NCBI GenBank assembly: GCA_944325605.1
Contig: CALVAX010000004.1
Location: 1-64,000, forward strand
DNA from: Candidatus Gastranaerophilales bacterium
GTDB taxonomy: Bacteria; Cyanobacteriota; Vampirovibrionia; Gastranaerophilales; Gastranaerophilaceae
DNA length: 64,000 bases
Direction of reading: 5' to 3'
Under the pieces are notes generated by a model. The model ran no database searches and was not told the DNA's origin. It worked only from the letters and a program-made list of their open reading frames with translations. Numbering within the stretch: position 1 is the first letter of the stretch; the number at the start of each line of letters is the position of its first letter. Position numbers and translations under genes: made by a program. Positions 57,699 through 64,000 of this stretch are shown here, piece after piece.

Positions 57699-58190
57699 AT
57701 GATAGAAATTTTAGCGGAATATTTGTCAAAGGGTTTTATCGTAATGCTTGCAATTTCAATGCCATGCGTACTTGTGGCTGCGGGTATCGGGCTTGTAGTC
57801 GGTATTTTGCAGGCTGTTACGCAGGTTCAGGAGCAGACAATCGCTGCCGCACCTAAAATTCTCGGGGTATTCCTGATTATTATTGTCGGCGGTTTTGGAT
57901 TTATCAGAATGCTGACAAATCTTTTTTACGAAGGGATGGCTCTTGCGTTCAACGGTGTAACTAAAAATGATAATTATGCGCTTTCAAGTGACTACTACAA
58001 ATACACTTCTCCTTTTAAAGGAGAAATGCAGGACAGATTCAAAGACAGCACAAATATCGACTACATTATGCGTCATCCTGGCAACATTCCGTTTATCAAC
58101 AGTCAGGAACGGCTGAAAGACACCCCTGCTAACGGTATGCCAAGACCTACACCGGACTTTAACGAAACAAAAACTATTCTCGGGAGATAA
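57699..58190 (+). CDS. fliQ: Export gate protein FliQ/SctS with a long C-terminal extension
   Basis: The first 90 residues are a normal FliQ: helix, PCVLVAAGIGLVVGILQAVT, QVQEQTIAAAPKILGVFLII and a second helix. Family members usually end there (about 89 aa). Here a polar tail of about 70 residues follows (SSDYYKYTSPFKGEMQDRFK, then DYIMRHPGNIPFINSQERLK), with no membrane segment. It is in frame with no sign of fusion to a neighbour. The tail is probably cytoplasmic or at the pore base, with role unknown. Confidence 0.9.
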   Translation: MIEILAEYLSKGFIVMLAISMPCVLVAAGIGLVVGILQAVTQVQEQTIAAAPKILGVFLIIIVGGFGFIRMLTNLFYEGMALAFNGVTKNDNYALSSDYYKYTSPFKGEMQDRFKDSTNIDYIMRHPGNIPFINSQERLKDTPANGMPRPTPDFNETKTILGR

Positions 58191-58198
58191 CGGATTAG

Positions 58199-58981
58199 AT
58201 GGATACTATTTACATTGAATTAATGAAAATGTTTCCACACCTGAACGCCGCTCTTGCAACAGGGATTTATATTTTTGCACGGTTAATCGGATTTTTCCGC
58301 TTTGCGCCGGTTTTCAACAAAAAAGAAATCCCCGGAATGGTTAAAATATGCCTTGCACTGCTTTTCACTTTTATAGTCGGCCCGTTTTTAAGGCCCGATA
58401 CGCTTGCCGGCACAACGGATTCTTTTATTTTATCTATTCTTTTGAACTTTGCAGTCGGCGCAATGATAGGGTATCTTGCACAATTGATTTTGATTGCGGT
58501 TGACGCAGGGGCTGATATGATAAACATGCAGATGGGGCTTTCATCCGCAATGGTTCTTGACCCGACAACATCAAGCCAGGTATCTATTTTAACAAGAATA
58601 ATGTCGCTTTTAGGGGTTTTAATCTTCATCCACATCGGCGGAATTTACTGGCTGTTAAGAGCTTTTATGAGAAGTTTTGAAATTTTTCCGCTTTTTGCAA
58701 CGAGCGTTCCGCTGAAAGAACTTGTCAATATGGATTATCTTGTAAAACTGAGTTCCAATGTATTGTTTATGGGGCTGCAAATTGCATCTCCGATTCTTCT
58801 GGCAACACTCGGACAGGATATTATTCTCGGCGTTATTTCAAAAACAGCCCCGCAGGTAAACGTTTTCCAGTTAAGCTTTCTGTTTAAGCCGGTTTTTGGA
58901 GCTGCAATTATGGTATGGATTTTGCCGATGCTTCTGGATGTAATTTCCGATTACTTCTTAACTTACGCAAATATATTTTAA
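58199..58981 (+). CDS. fliR: Export gate protein FliR/SctT
   Basis: Completes the FliP5-FliQ4-FliR1 gate. FARLIGFFRFAPVFNKKEIP (about 26), VGAMIGYLAQLILIAVDAGADMINMQMGLS (about 91-120), LDPTTSSQVSILTRIMSLLG and the C-terminal FLFKPVFGAAIMVWILPMLLD are typical. 260 aa. Last gene of the cluster: no flhB or flhA follows, so those genes lie elsewhere. Confidence 0.94.
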   Translation: MDTIYIELMKMFPHLNAALATGIYIFARLIGFFRFAPVFNKKEIPGMVKICLALLFTFIVGPFLRPDTLAGTTDSFILSILLNFAVGAMIGYLAQLILIAVDAGADMINMQMGLSSAMVLDPTTSSQVSILTRIMSLLGVLIFIHIGGIYWLLRAFMRSFEIFPLFATSVPLKELVNMDYLVKLSSNVLFMGLQIASPILLATLGQDIILGVISKTAPQVNVFQLSFLFKPVFGAAIMVWILPMLLDVISDYFLTYANIF

Positions 58982-59001
58982 ACTTCACATGCCTCAGCCC
59001 G

Positions 59002-59016
59002 TGATATAATTTTTTT
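59002..59016 (+). promoter_or_regulatory. Extended -10 promoter of leaderless hemW-like gene
   Basis: TGA-TATAAT (59002-59010), six T's, then the ATG. It lies just after the fliR stop. Confidence 0.5.
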
Positions 59017-60096
59017 ATGACTGAAAGCGTTTACATTCACATACCTTTTTGCAGACAAAAGTGCAAATACTGTTCTTTTGTATCTTTTGCGCACCCGGAA
59101 TTCATTGAAAAATATATTGAAGCGCTTGAAAAAGAGATTAAATATTTTTACAAAGGCGAAAGGCTCAAAACTTTGTACATAGGAGGCGGAACCCCTTCTC
59201 TGCTAACAGCGAAACAACTTGAAAAAATTCTGACTCTTTTGAATTTTGACTCAAAGACAGAAGTAACTATGGAACTTAATCCCGAACATCTGACAGAAGA
59301 TTATTTAAAAGAAATAAAAAATCTTAGCATAAACAGATTAAGCATCGGGTGTCAAAGCTTTGACGGCAGAATTCTTGAAGAAATAGGCCGCAAACATTCT
59401 CCGCAGGATGTTGAAAATGCAGTGAAATTTGCATTTGAAGCAGGATTTGAAAACGTAAGCCTTGACTTTATATACGGACTTCCAAACCAGACAATCGAAA
59501 GTTTCACATCTGATCTGAAACACGCTAAGGAACTCGGAGTTCAGCATATTTCTCTTTACGGATTAAAAATTGAAGAGGGTTGTTATTTTTATAATCATCC
59601 GCCCAAAAACATTGCTGACGAAGATCTTCAGGCAGACATGTACCTGAAAGCAATAGAAACTCTCTCAGACTTTGAACATTATGAAATAAGCAACTTTGCA
59701 CAAGAAGGATTTTACTCCCGCCACAACCTTAACTACTGGAACAACACACACTACTATGGCTTTGGCACAGCGGCGCACGGATATGAAAACAACACAAGAT
59801 ACTCTAATCAAACAAATCTGAAAGCTTACCTCTCAGACCCGCTGAAAAAGTTTGAACATTCACTCACCGCGCAGGAACGACTTGAAGAAGAAATTTTCCT
59901 CGGATTCAGAAGAAAATCAGGCGTAAATTTTGGATTGATAAACAAAAAATTCAACATAAATTTTGAGCAAAAATACTCCAAAATTCTGGATAAATACATT
60001 TCTTCCGGCCACCTTGAAAGAACTGAATACGGCTGCAAATTGACTGTCAAGGGAATTCTTGTAAGCAACATGATTTTATCAGAATTTTTGGACTGA
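59017..60096 (+). CDS. hemW: HemW-like radical SAM protein (coproporphyrinogen oxidase-like)
   Basis: Radical SAM enzyme of the HemN/HemW family. The cluster motif is C-x3-C-x2-C in CRQKCKYCSF (about residues 12-21). LKTLYIGGGTPSLL (about 49), VTMELNPEHLT, RLSIGCQSFD, VSLDFIYGLPNQT (about 148) and SLYGLKIEEG follow. The 359 aa length and the lack of the extra N-terminal Cys-proximal residues of HemN favour HemW, a heme chaperone, over a true oxidase. No other heme gene is nearby. The bidirectional terminator at 60132 ends it. Confidence 0.88.
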   Translation: MTESVYIHIPFCRQKCKYCSFVSFAHPEFIEKYIEALEKEIKYFYKGERLKTLYIGGGTPSLLTAKQLEKILTLLNFDSKTEVTMELNPEHLTEDYLKEIKNLSINRLSIGCQSFDGRILEEIGRKHSPQDVENAVKFAFEAGFENVSLDFIYGLPNQTIESFTSDLKHAKELGVQHISLYGLKIEEGCYFYNHPPKNIADEDLQADMYLKAIETLSDFEHYEISNFAQEGFYSRHNLNYWNNTHYYGFGTAAHGYENNTRYSNQTNLKAYLSDPLKKFEHSLTAQERLEEEIFLGFRRKSGVNFGLINKKFNINFEQKYSKILDKYISSGHLERTEYGCKLTVKGILVSNMILSEFLD

Positions 60097-60131
60097 AATA
60101 AAACAATATCTTCCGGCCGAACTTCATACTT

Positions 60132-60163
60132 AAAAAGCCGTTTTTAAATAAAAACGGCTTTTA
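60132..60163. terminator. Bidirectional terminator
   Basis: AAAAGCCGTTTTT-aaat-AAAAACGGCTTTT, a 13-bp perfect stem between two convergent genes. Confidence 0.92.
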
Positions 60164-60186
60164 ACTTTATGTTCATCAAATATAAA

Positions 60187-60609
60187 TTATGACGTTGTTA
60201 CATCTTCAGAAGCATTTGTGGCATCATCAGCTTTTTTGCCGAACCATTTTCCAAGAGTTTTGTCGTAAGCATCAGAAGCGGATTTACCGATAGTATAGAA
60301 GAAGTTTTTAGCTTTCTGTGCAAAACCTTCCGGAGCATCAACATGAGTCAATGCTTTGCGTCCTACAGCAATACCTAAACCAATCCAGACAAGAGCAAGA
60401 GCACCGATTATACCGCCGATAACTTTGCCTGTATTGCTTTTTTCTTCTTCCGGAACGCGGGTTGACAAATCAGCCTTATCACCTTCCGGCTGTGCCTGCT
60501 GTTGTGCCGGAGCACCTGCAGCATACTTGCCTGGCTGGTTGATTAAATTGTTAAAATCTGTCTTTTCTGTATTACCCCGAAAATTCACACCTGAAACAGC
60601 ACTTATCAT
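60187..60609 (-). CDS. Small membrane protein with NFRG N-terminus (140 aa)
   Basis: Not recognised. MISAVSGVNFRGNTEKTDF starts the protein, then comes a Gln/Ala/Pro-rich linker with acidic residues. One membrane helix follows (about 64-84, VIGGIIGALALVWIGLGIAV), then a basic amphipathic helix (FAQKAKNFFYTIGKSASDAY). The plan matches the protein at 8780-9289. A strong ribosome site AAGGAGG lies 6 bases before the ATG. The upstream region carries TTTGTTACAAAA (60719-60730), shared with the divergent 999-aa gene. Confidence 0.77.
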   Translation of the reverse strand: MISAVSGVNFRGNTEKTDFNNLINQPGKYAAGAPAQQQAQPEGDKADLSTRVPEEEKSNTGKVIGGIIGALALVWIGLGIAVGRKALTHVDAPEGFAQKAKNFFYTIGKSASDAYDKTLGKWFGKKADDATNASEDVTTS

Positions 60610-60718
60610 GAGAAAACCTCCTTATATATAATTCACACTTGTAATTTTATTTACTGCTAACACTAAAATAAAACCTGAAACATAAATATTTTGTCTTAAA
60701 AAGTGTATTTTTTCAATA

Positions 60719-60730
60719 TTTGTTACAAAA
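60719..60730. promoter_or_regulatory. TTTGTTACAAAA motif between divergent genes
   Basis: Copy of the recurrent palindrome, followed by GTTTACATTA. It lies 109 bases from the minus-strand gene start and 71 bases from the plus-strand gene start. Confidence 0.45.
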
Positions 60731-60801
60731 GTTTACATTATTTTTGGAATATTTTCAATTCCCGTGTCATCTTATTGTAAAGAGGAGGAAATATAAAGAA
60801 C

Positions 60802-63801
60802 ATGACAGGACAGGAAACTTTAATTTATATTGATGAAAATGACAAAAAAGAGGCAGGAATTAACGCAAAACACTTTGCAAAAGATGATGTAAAAAACCGC
60901 GCATATTACAATACTTTAGGCGCCCAGCTCATCAAAAAATTTCTTGCAAGCGAAAATGTTGATGCAACAAATACATATAACATTCACAGCATAAAAAAAA
61001 TACTTGAAGAGTTTGATATCGCAGATCTCATGCTCGGAAATATTCACATAGATGTCAGAGTAATCTTCAATGAAAACTTTATTTTCATCCCAAAAAGCCA
61101 CTTCAAATATGAAATCCTTCCTGATATTTACCTTGTCCTTCTTATGTCAAATGACAAAAAATATGTAAAATTTCTGGGATTTTTTGAACCCAAACTTTTA
61201 AACAAAAACAACCAGAATGAAGATTATTATTTTATAGAAAAAGAAAAACTTACTCCTCCGGCTAATCTCAAAGAATACATAAACAATTTCACCGGAAACA
61301 CTGATCAGGCACTGTCAGAATCAGAAATTGACAATGCAGACATGCTGATTATTTCTATGATTGATCAGGATATATCAGAACAAGAAAAAAAACAGCTTCT
61401 CAAAAATCTTGTAAAATCCGCAAAGTTAAGAGACAGATTTATTGAATTTGAAAACTTTGAAAACCTTTCATACAGAGCAGAACACTCACCGGATGTCAGC
61501 AAACCGGAACTTTCAACTTTTCCTTCACTCGATGTTGCAGCCGCTGCAACGGCAGATGCACTTGAAAAGCTTGACTTTGGAGGAAGCGTCACAAATGAAC
61601 AAAAAATAGCAAACGAAAATGACATAATAAACGGTTTTAATGACCTCACAAGAAATATTCCTGATTTGACTCCGGAAAATCCAGACTCTGAAACAAGCCA
61701 AAATGCAGGAACACAGGAAATTGATGACCTTTCTGACTTTATGAATCTTGATGAAGCACAGACTGCCAATGAACCTGTACAAGATACAATATCTTCCGAA
61801 AACGTTACGGATGAAGCGCCGGACGCCTCGGAAAATCTTCTTGAATTCGGGGAGCTGGAAGACTTGGCCCTTGATTTTGACACTCTTGAATCTGACAACA
61901 TCACGGATAACTCAAATGAAACTGCGGTTTCTCAATCAGGCATAATTGAACAGCAAAATACTCAAGATATAGTAAATTTTGACGAAATAATGCCGGTGGA
62001 AACAAACGACGCTGCCGCGGCAAAAACTGAAACGACAAATACAGCAGACGAGACCGTAGACTTTAACGACATAACTCCGATTGCAGCTTCAGACTCAACA
62101 CCTGCCGCTCAGAAACAAGATATTCCGCAGGAAACTCTAAGCTTTGATGAAATTCCGGCAGATAATACAAAAACAGACGCACAAAATACGCAGGAAATTT
62201 CAGATGCTCCTGTTCAGGAACTGGAAGATTTTGACAATCTTTCAATCCCCAATGCCAATAATATATCACAGGGAGCTGCTGACACTGAACTTGCACTTGG
62301 AGATGACCTTGTTGATATAAACAACGAATTAACCTCCGAACCTGAAATGACACTGGCAGAACCTTTGCAAGAACTTTCATTTGATGATGAAAGCCTTTCA
62401 CTGGAAGAACCTCTTCTTGATGTTTCCGATACGCAGGCGGACACACCGGTTAGCAAATCAACTGCCGGAGCAAACAATACATCAGATCTGGGTGACTTTG
62501 AAACTATGCTTCTGGAAGATGCACAAACTCACAATCTGGAAGATACAAACACCAAAACTTCCGCAGAGCAATCCGCCCTGCCTGAAATTTCACAAGAAGA
62601 TATGGAGCTTGACAGAATGCTTGCTTCCGAAAATATTACACCGGAAATGACGGCAGACACTTTTGAACTGGAAGCTCTTGTAAGCGATGACAACACCGGC
62701 AATAAAGTATTAAATGACACAGTTCCGCCCGCGGAACCGGTTCAGCAAACAGCACCGGATTTAGAAAATGCGGAAGATACAATAACAGACCTGAATCTTG
62801 AAGCTGAGGAAATAGAAAAATCAGTTTCAACAGATGATATTGCAGGAATAGGAGAAATATCCGAATTAAATAACAACACAGACATTTCAACCAATGATTT
62901 GATATCCCAAATTGATGATCTTCTCGGCACAGAAGAGTCCGCATCCGGCCAGCCGGCGCAATCGCAGGATTCCGACACTGAAGACAAACTTGGTATGCTT
63001 TTCAACACAAATGCAAACGCTAATGCTGAAGATTCCGAAAATGCAGACTTTATTGATGAAGATGAAAACAGTCAATATCCGGGACAAAAATTGCAGCAGC
63101 AGTCATTTGCACCGGAAAAAGGGAAGAAAGCTGTGCTTGCAGCAGCCGCAATTGTAGCTGTACTGGCCATTGCAGGCGGAGCAGGGTTATTCCTGAAGAG
63201 CAAAGGCTCCTCAGATCTTCTGGCTCAAAATCCAATTGAATCTGACACTGCAAATCTTCCGACCCCAGCAGGTGAAGATAATACTAACCTTATGACAAAT
63301 GCACCGGATTCAATACCACCGGCAACTGCACCGGCAACTGCGCAGCAAAAACCGGTCGAACAGGCAAAACAAACAAAACAGCCGAAACAGACAAAAGCTA
63401 ACCAGCAAGCCGCACCAAAACAAACTTCAGCGCAAAAGCCGTCAGGAACTCCGCTCCCGTACATAACAGTCAGAAGCGTTGCTTGGGAAGTTCCGGATTA
63501 TCTGTCATACAGCGATAAAGTAAAAAAATACCTTCAAACAGCCGGCAAAAGTATTAGACTGACACTTTCAAGTGATCTTCTATTAACTAATGAATATGCC
63601 TACTCAAATCAGGTAAAAGTTGAATTGAAACTCAAGAACGACGGAACAATTCAGGATGCACAAATTACAAAATCCAGCGGTTCAAATCAGATAAATGACA
63701 TTGTGTTACGAACTGTTAAAGACACCCTGAAGGTGGTAAAACCAGCACCAGGAGAGATTCCGACACCTGATTTTAAGTTAGGGCTTATCATTAATTTGTA
63801 G
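60802..63801 (+). CDS. Large acidic protein with TonB-like C-terminus (999 aa)
   Basis: Not assigned to a named family. The N-terminal domain (about 1-160; YYNTLGAQLIKKFLASENVD, then FDIADLMLGNIHIDVRV and DYYFIEKEKLTPPANLKEYI) resembles the cyanobacterial DUF1822 plan, but only weakly. Residues about 235-765 are very acidic and low in complexity, with repeated short pieces such as VNFDEIMPVE, VDFNDITPIA, LSFDEIPADN and LGDFETMLLED. A membrane helix follows (about 776-795, AVLAAAAIVAVLAIAGGAGL), then a Thr/Pro/Gln/Lys linker and a TonB/TolA-type C-terminal domain (VKVELKLKNDGTIQDAQITK, about 930-999). So the large acidic part is cytoplasmic and the TonB-like end periplasmic. GAGGAGG lies before the ATG. 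Confidence 0.88.
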   Translation: MTGQETLIYIDENDKKEAGINAKHFAKDDVKNRAYYNTLGAQLIKKFLASENVDATNTYNIHSIKKILEEFDIADLMLGNIHIDVRVIFNENFIFIPKSHFKYEILPDIYLVLLMSNDKKYVKFLGFFEPKLLNKNNQNEDYYFIEKEKLTPPANLKEYINNFTGNTDQALSESEIDNADMLIISMIDQDISEQEKKQLLKNLVKSAKLRDRFIEFENFENLSYRAEHSPDVSKPELSTFPSLDVAAAATADALEKLDFGGSVTNEQKIANENDIINGFNDLTRNIPDLTPENPDSETSQNAGTQEIDDLSDFMNLDEAQTANEPVQDTISSENVTDEAPDASENLLEFGELEDLALDFDTLESDNITDNSNETAVSQSGIIEQQNTQDIVNFDEIMPVETNDAAAAKTETTNTADETVDFNDITPIAASDSTPAAQKQDIPQETLSFDEIPADNTKTDAQNTQEISDAPVQELEDFDNLSIPNANNISQGAADTELALGDDLVDINNELTSEPEMTLAEPLQELSFDDESLSLEEPLLDVSDTQADTPVSKSTAGANNTSDLGDFETMLLEDAQTHNLEDTNTKTSAEQSALPEISQEDMELDRMLASENITPEMTADTFELEALVSDDNTGNKVLNDTVPPAEPVQQTAPDLENAEDTITDLNLEAEEIEKSVSTDDIAGIGEISELNNNTDISTNDLISQIDDLLGTEESASGQPAQSQDSDTEDKLGMLFNTNANANAEDSENADFIDEDENSQYPGQKLQQQSFAPEKGKKAVLAAAAIVAVLAIAGGAGLFLKSKGSSDLLAQNPIESDTANLPTPAGEDNTNLMTNAPDSIPPATAPATAQQKPVEQAKQTKQPKQTKANQQAAPKQTSAQKPSGTPLPYITVRSVAWEVPDYLSYSDKVKKYLQTAGKSIRLTLSSDLLLTNEYAYSNQVKVELKLKNDGTIQDAQITKSSGSNQINDIVLRTVKDTLKVVKPAPGEIPTPDFKLGLIINL

Positions 63802-63804
63802 TTA

Positions 63805-63813
63805 TGTTATAAT
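63805..63813 (+). promoter_or_regulatory. Extended -10 promoter at window end
   Basis: TGT-TATAAT (63805-63813) just after the 999-aa gene stop and 28 bases before the next start. Confidence 0.5.
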
Positions 63814-63841
63814 ACCATTAGTTATAAAAGGATTATTGTTA

Positions 63842-64000
63842 GTGGAATTTACACAAGATAAAATAGACTTAATAGAGAGAATAATTAAAAACGACCGGAA
63901 ATTTGCAAATAATGAAGATTTATATGATGATTTCTTCAACGAAACCTGCAAAAGATCCGTCAATATTGTTAAAACAATAACTTCAGACGCAACATTGGAG
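63842..64000 (+). CDS. Start of an unknown gene, cut by the window end
   Basis: Open frame from a GTG at 63842 to the last base, encoding at least 53 residues (VEFTQDKIDLIERIIKNDRK, then LYDDFFNETCKRSVNIVKTI). It is helical and charged, not recognised. AAAAGGA lies 9 bases before the GTG and an extended -10 promoter precedes it. No ATG is available in the frame near the start. Confidence 0.6.
   Translation, partial: MEFTQDKIDLIERIIKNDRKFANNEDLYDDFFNETCKRSVNIVKTITSDATLE

Overview
This window most likely comes from a non-photosynthetic relative of Cyanobacteria, the gut Melainabacteria/Vampirovibrionia (order Gastranaerophilales type). That assignment is an inference from gene content, not from a marker gene. 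The cell is AT-rich and Gram-negative: it has LptB plus an LptF/G permease, a TolC-type efflux pump and a TonB/ExbB/ExbD system. It looks anaerobic and fermentative, with a B12-dependent class II ribonucleotide reductase, the [FeFe]-hydrogenase maturase HydE and corrinoid iron-sulfur protein subunits. No photosynthesis, tRNA, rRNA, insertion sequence, prophage or CRISPR gene was seen.

Layout. 0.2-9.3 kb (minus strand): two small unknown proteins, a three-gene RND efflux operon with a candidate operator over its promoter, uppS-rdgB, and a small membrane protein. 10-12 kb: class II RNR, divergent from a dicarboxylate/glutamate-type symporter. 13.6-18.6 kb: ileS (with a REP-like repeat inserted in frame), hydE, cysK. 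19.3-21.4 kb: groES-groEL, ending in a stack of duplicated terminators. 21.6-26.2 kb: a peptide ABC transporter (binding lipoprotein and two permeases, no ATPase here) and MgtC. 26.3-31.2 kb: two paralogous unknown proteins with coiled-coil ends and matching sigma-28-like promoters, flanking trpS. 32-34.7 kb: lptB, an lptF/G-type permease and an NAGPA-domain protein. 34.7-43.4 kb: an unknown membrane protein, the speB-ligA-hyp-SIMPL operon, an exported protein, HU, SpoIID-like, and an unknown protein. 44.3-48.7 kb: two related exported proteins and a TonB-ExbB-ExbD-ExbD module. 50.4-54.3 kb: ftsH overlapping the genes for both subunits of a corrinoid iron-sulfur protein. 55.3-59 kb: a flagellar/type III export cluster (SpoA-domain C-ring protein, FliO, FliP, FliQ, FliR). 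59-64 kb: HemW-like radical SAM protein, a small membrane protein, a 999-residue acidic TonB-like protein, and the start of another gene.

Most housekeeping genes sit in short, tightly packed operons. Between them lie seven intergenic islands of about 0.7-1.0 kb filled with dispersed repeats: REP-like sequences, hairpin elements with covarying stems, a ~95-125 bp palindromic repeat, and degenerate short words.

The most promising unexplained signals are: (1) the ASQARLL paralogs with sigma-28-like promoters; (2) an orphan AcsC/AcsD pair joined to ftsH; (3) promoter architectures that recur at several genes (leaderless extended -10 genes, a GGCAATT block before small unknown proteins, and a TTTTGTAACAAAA palindrome); (4) structured repeats, one of which has become part of IleS.
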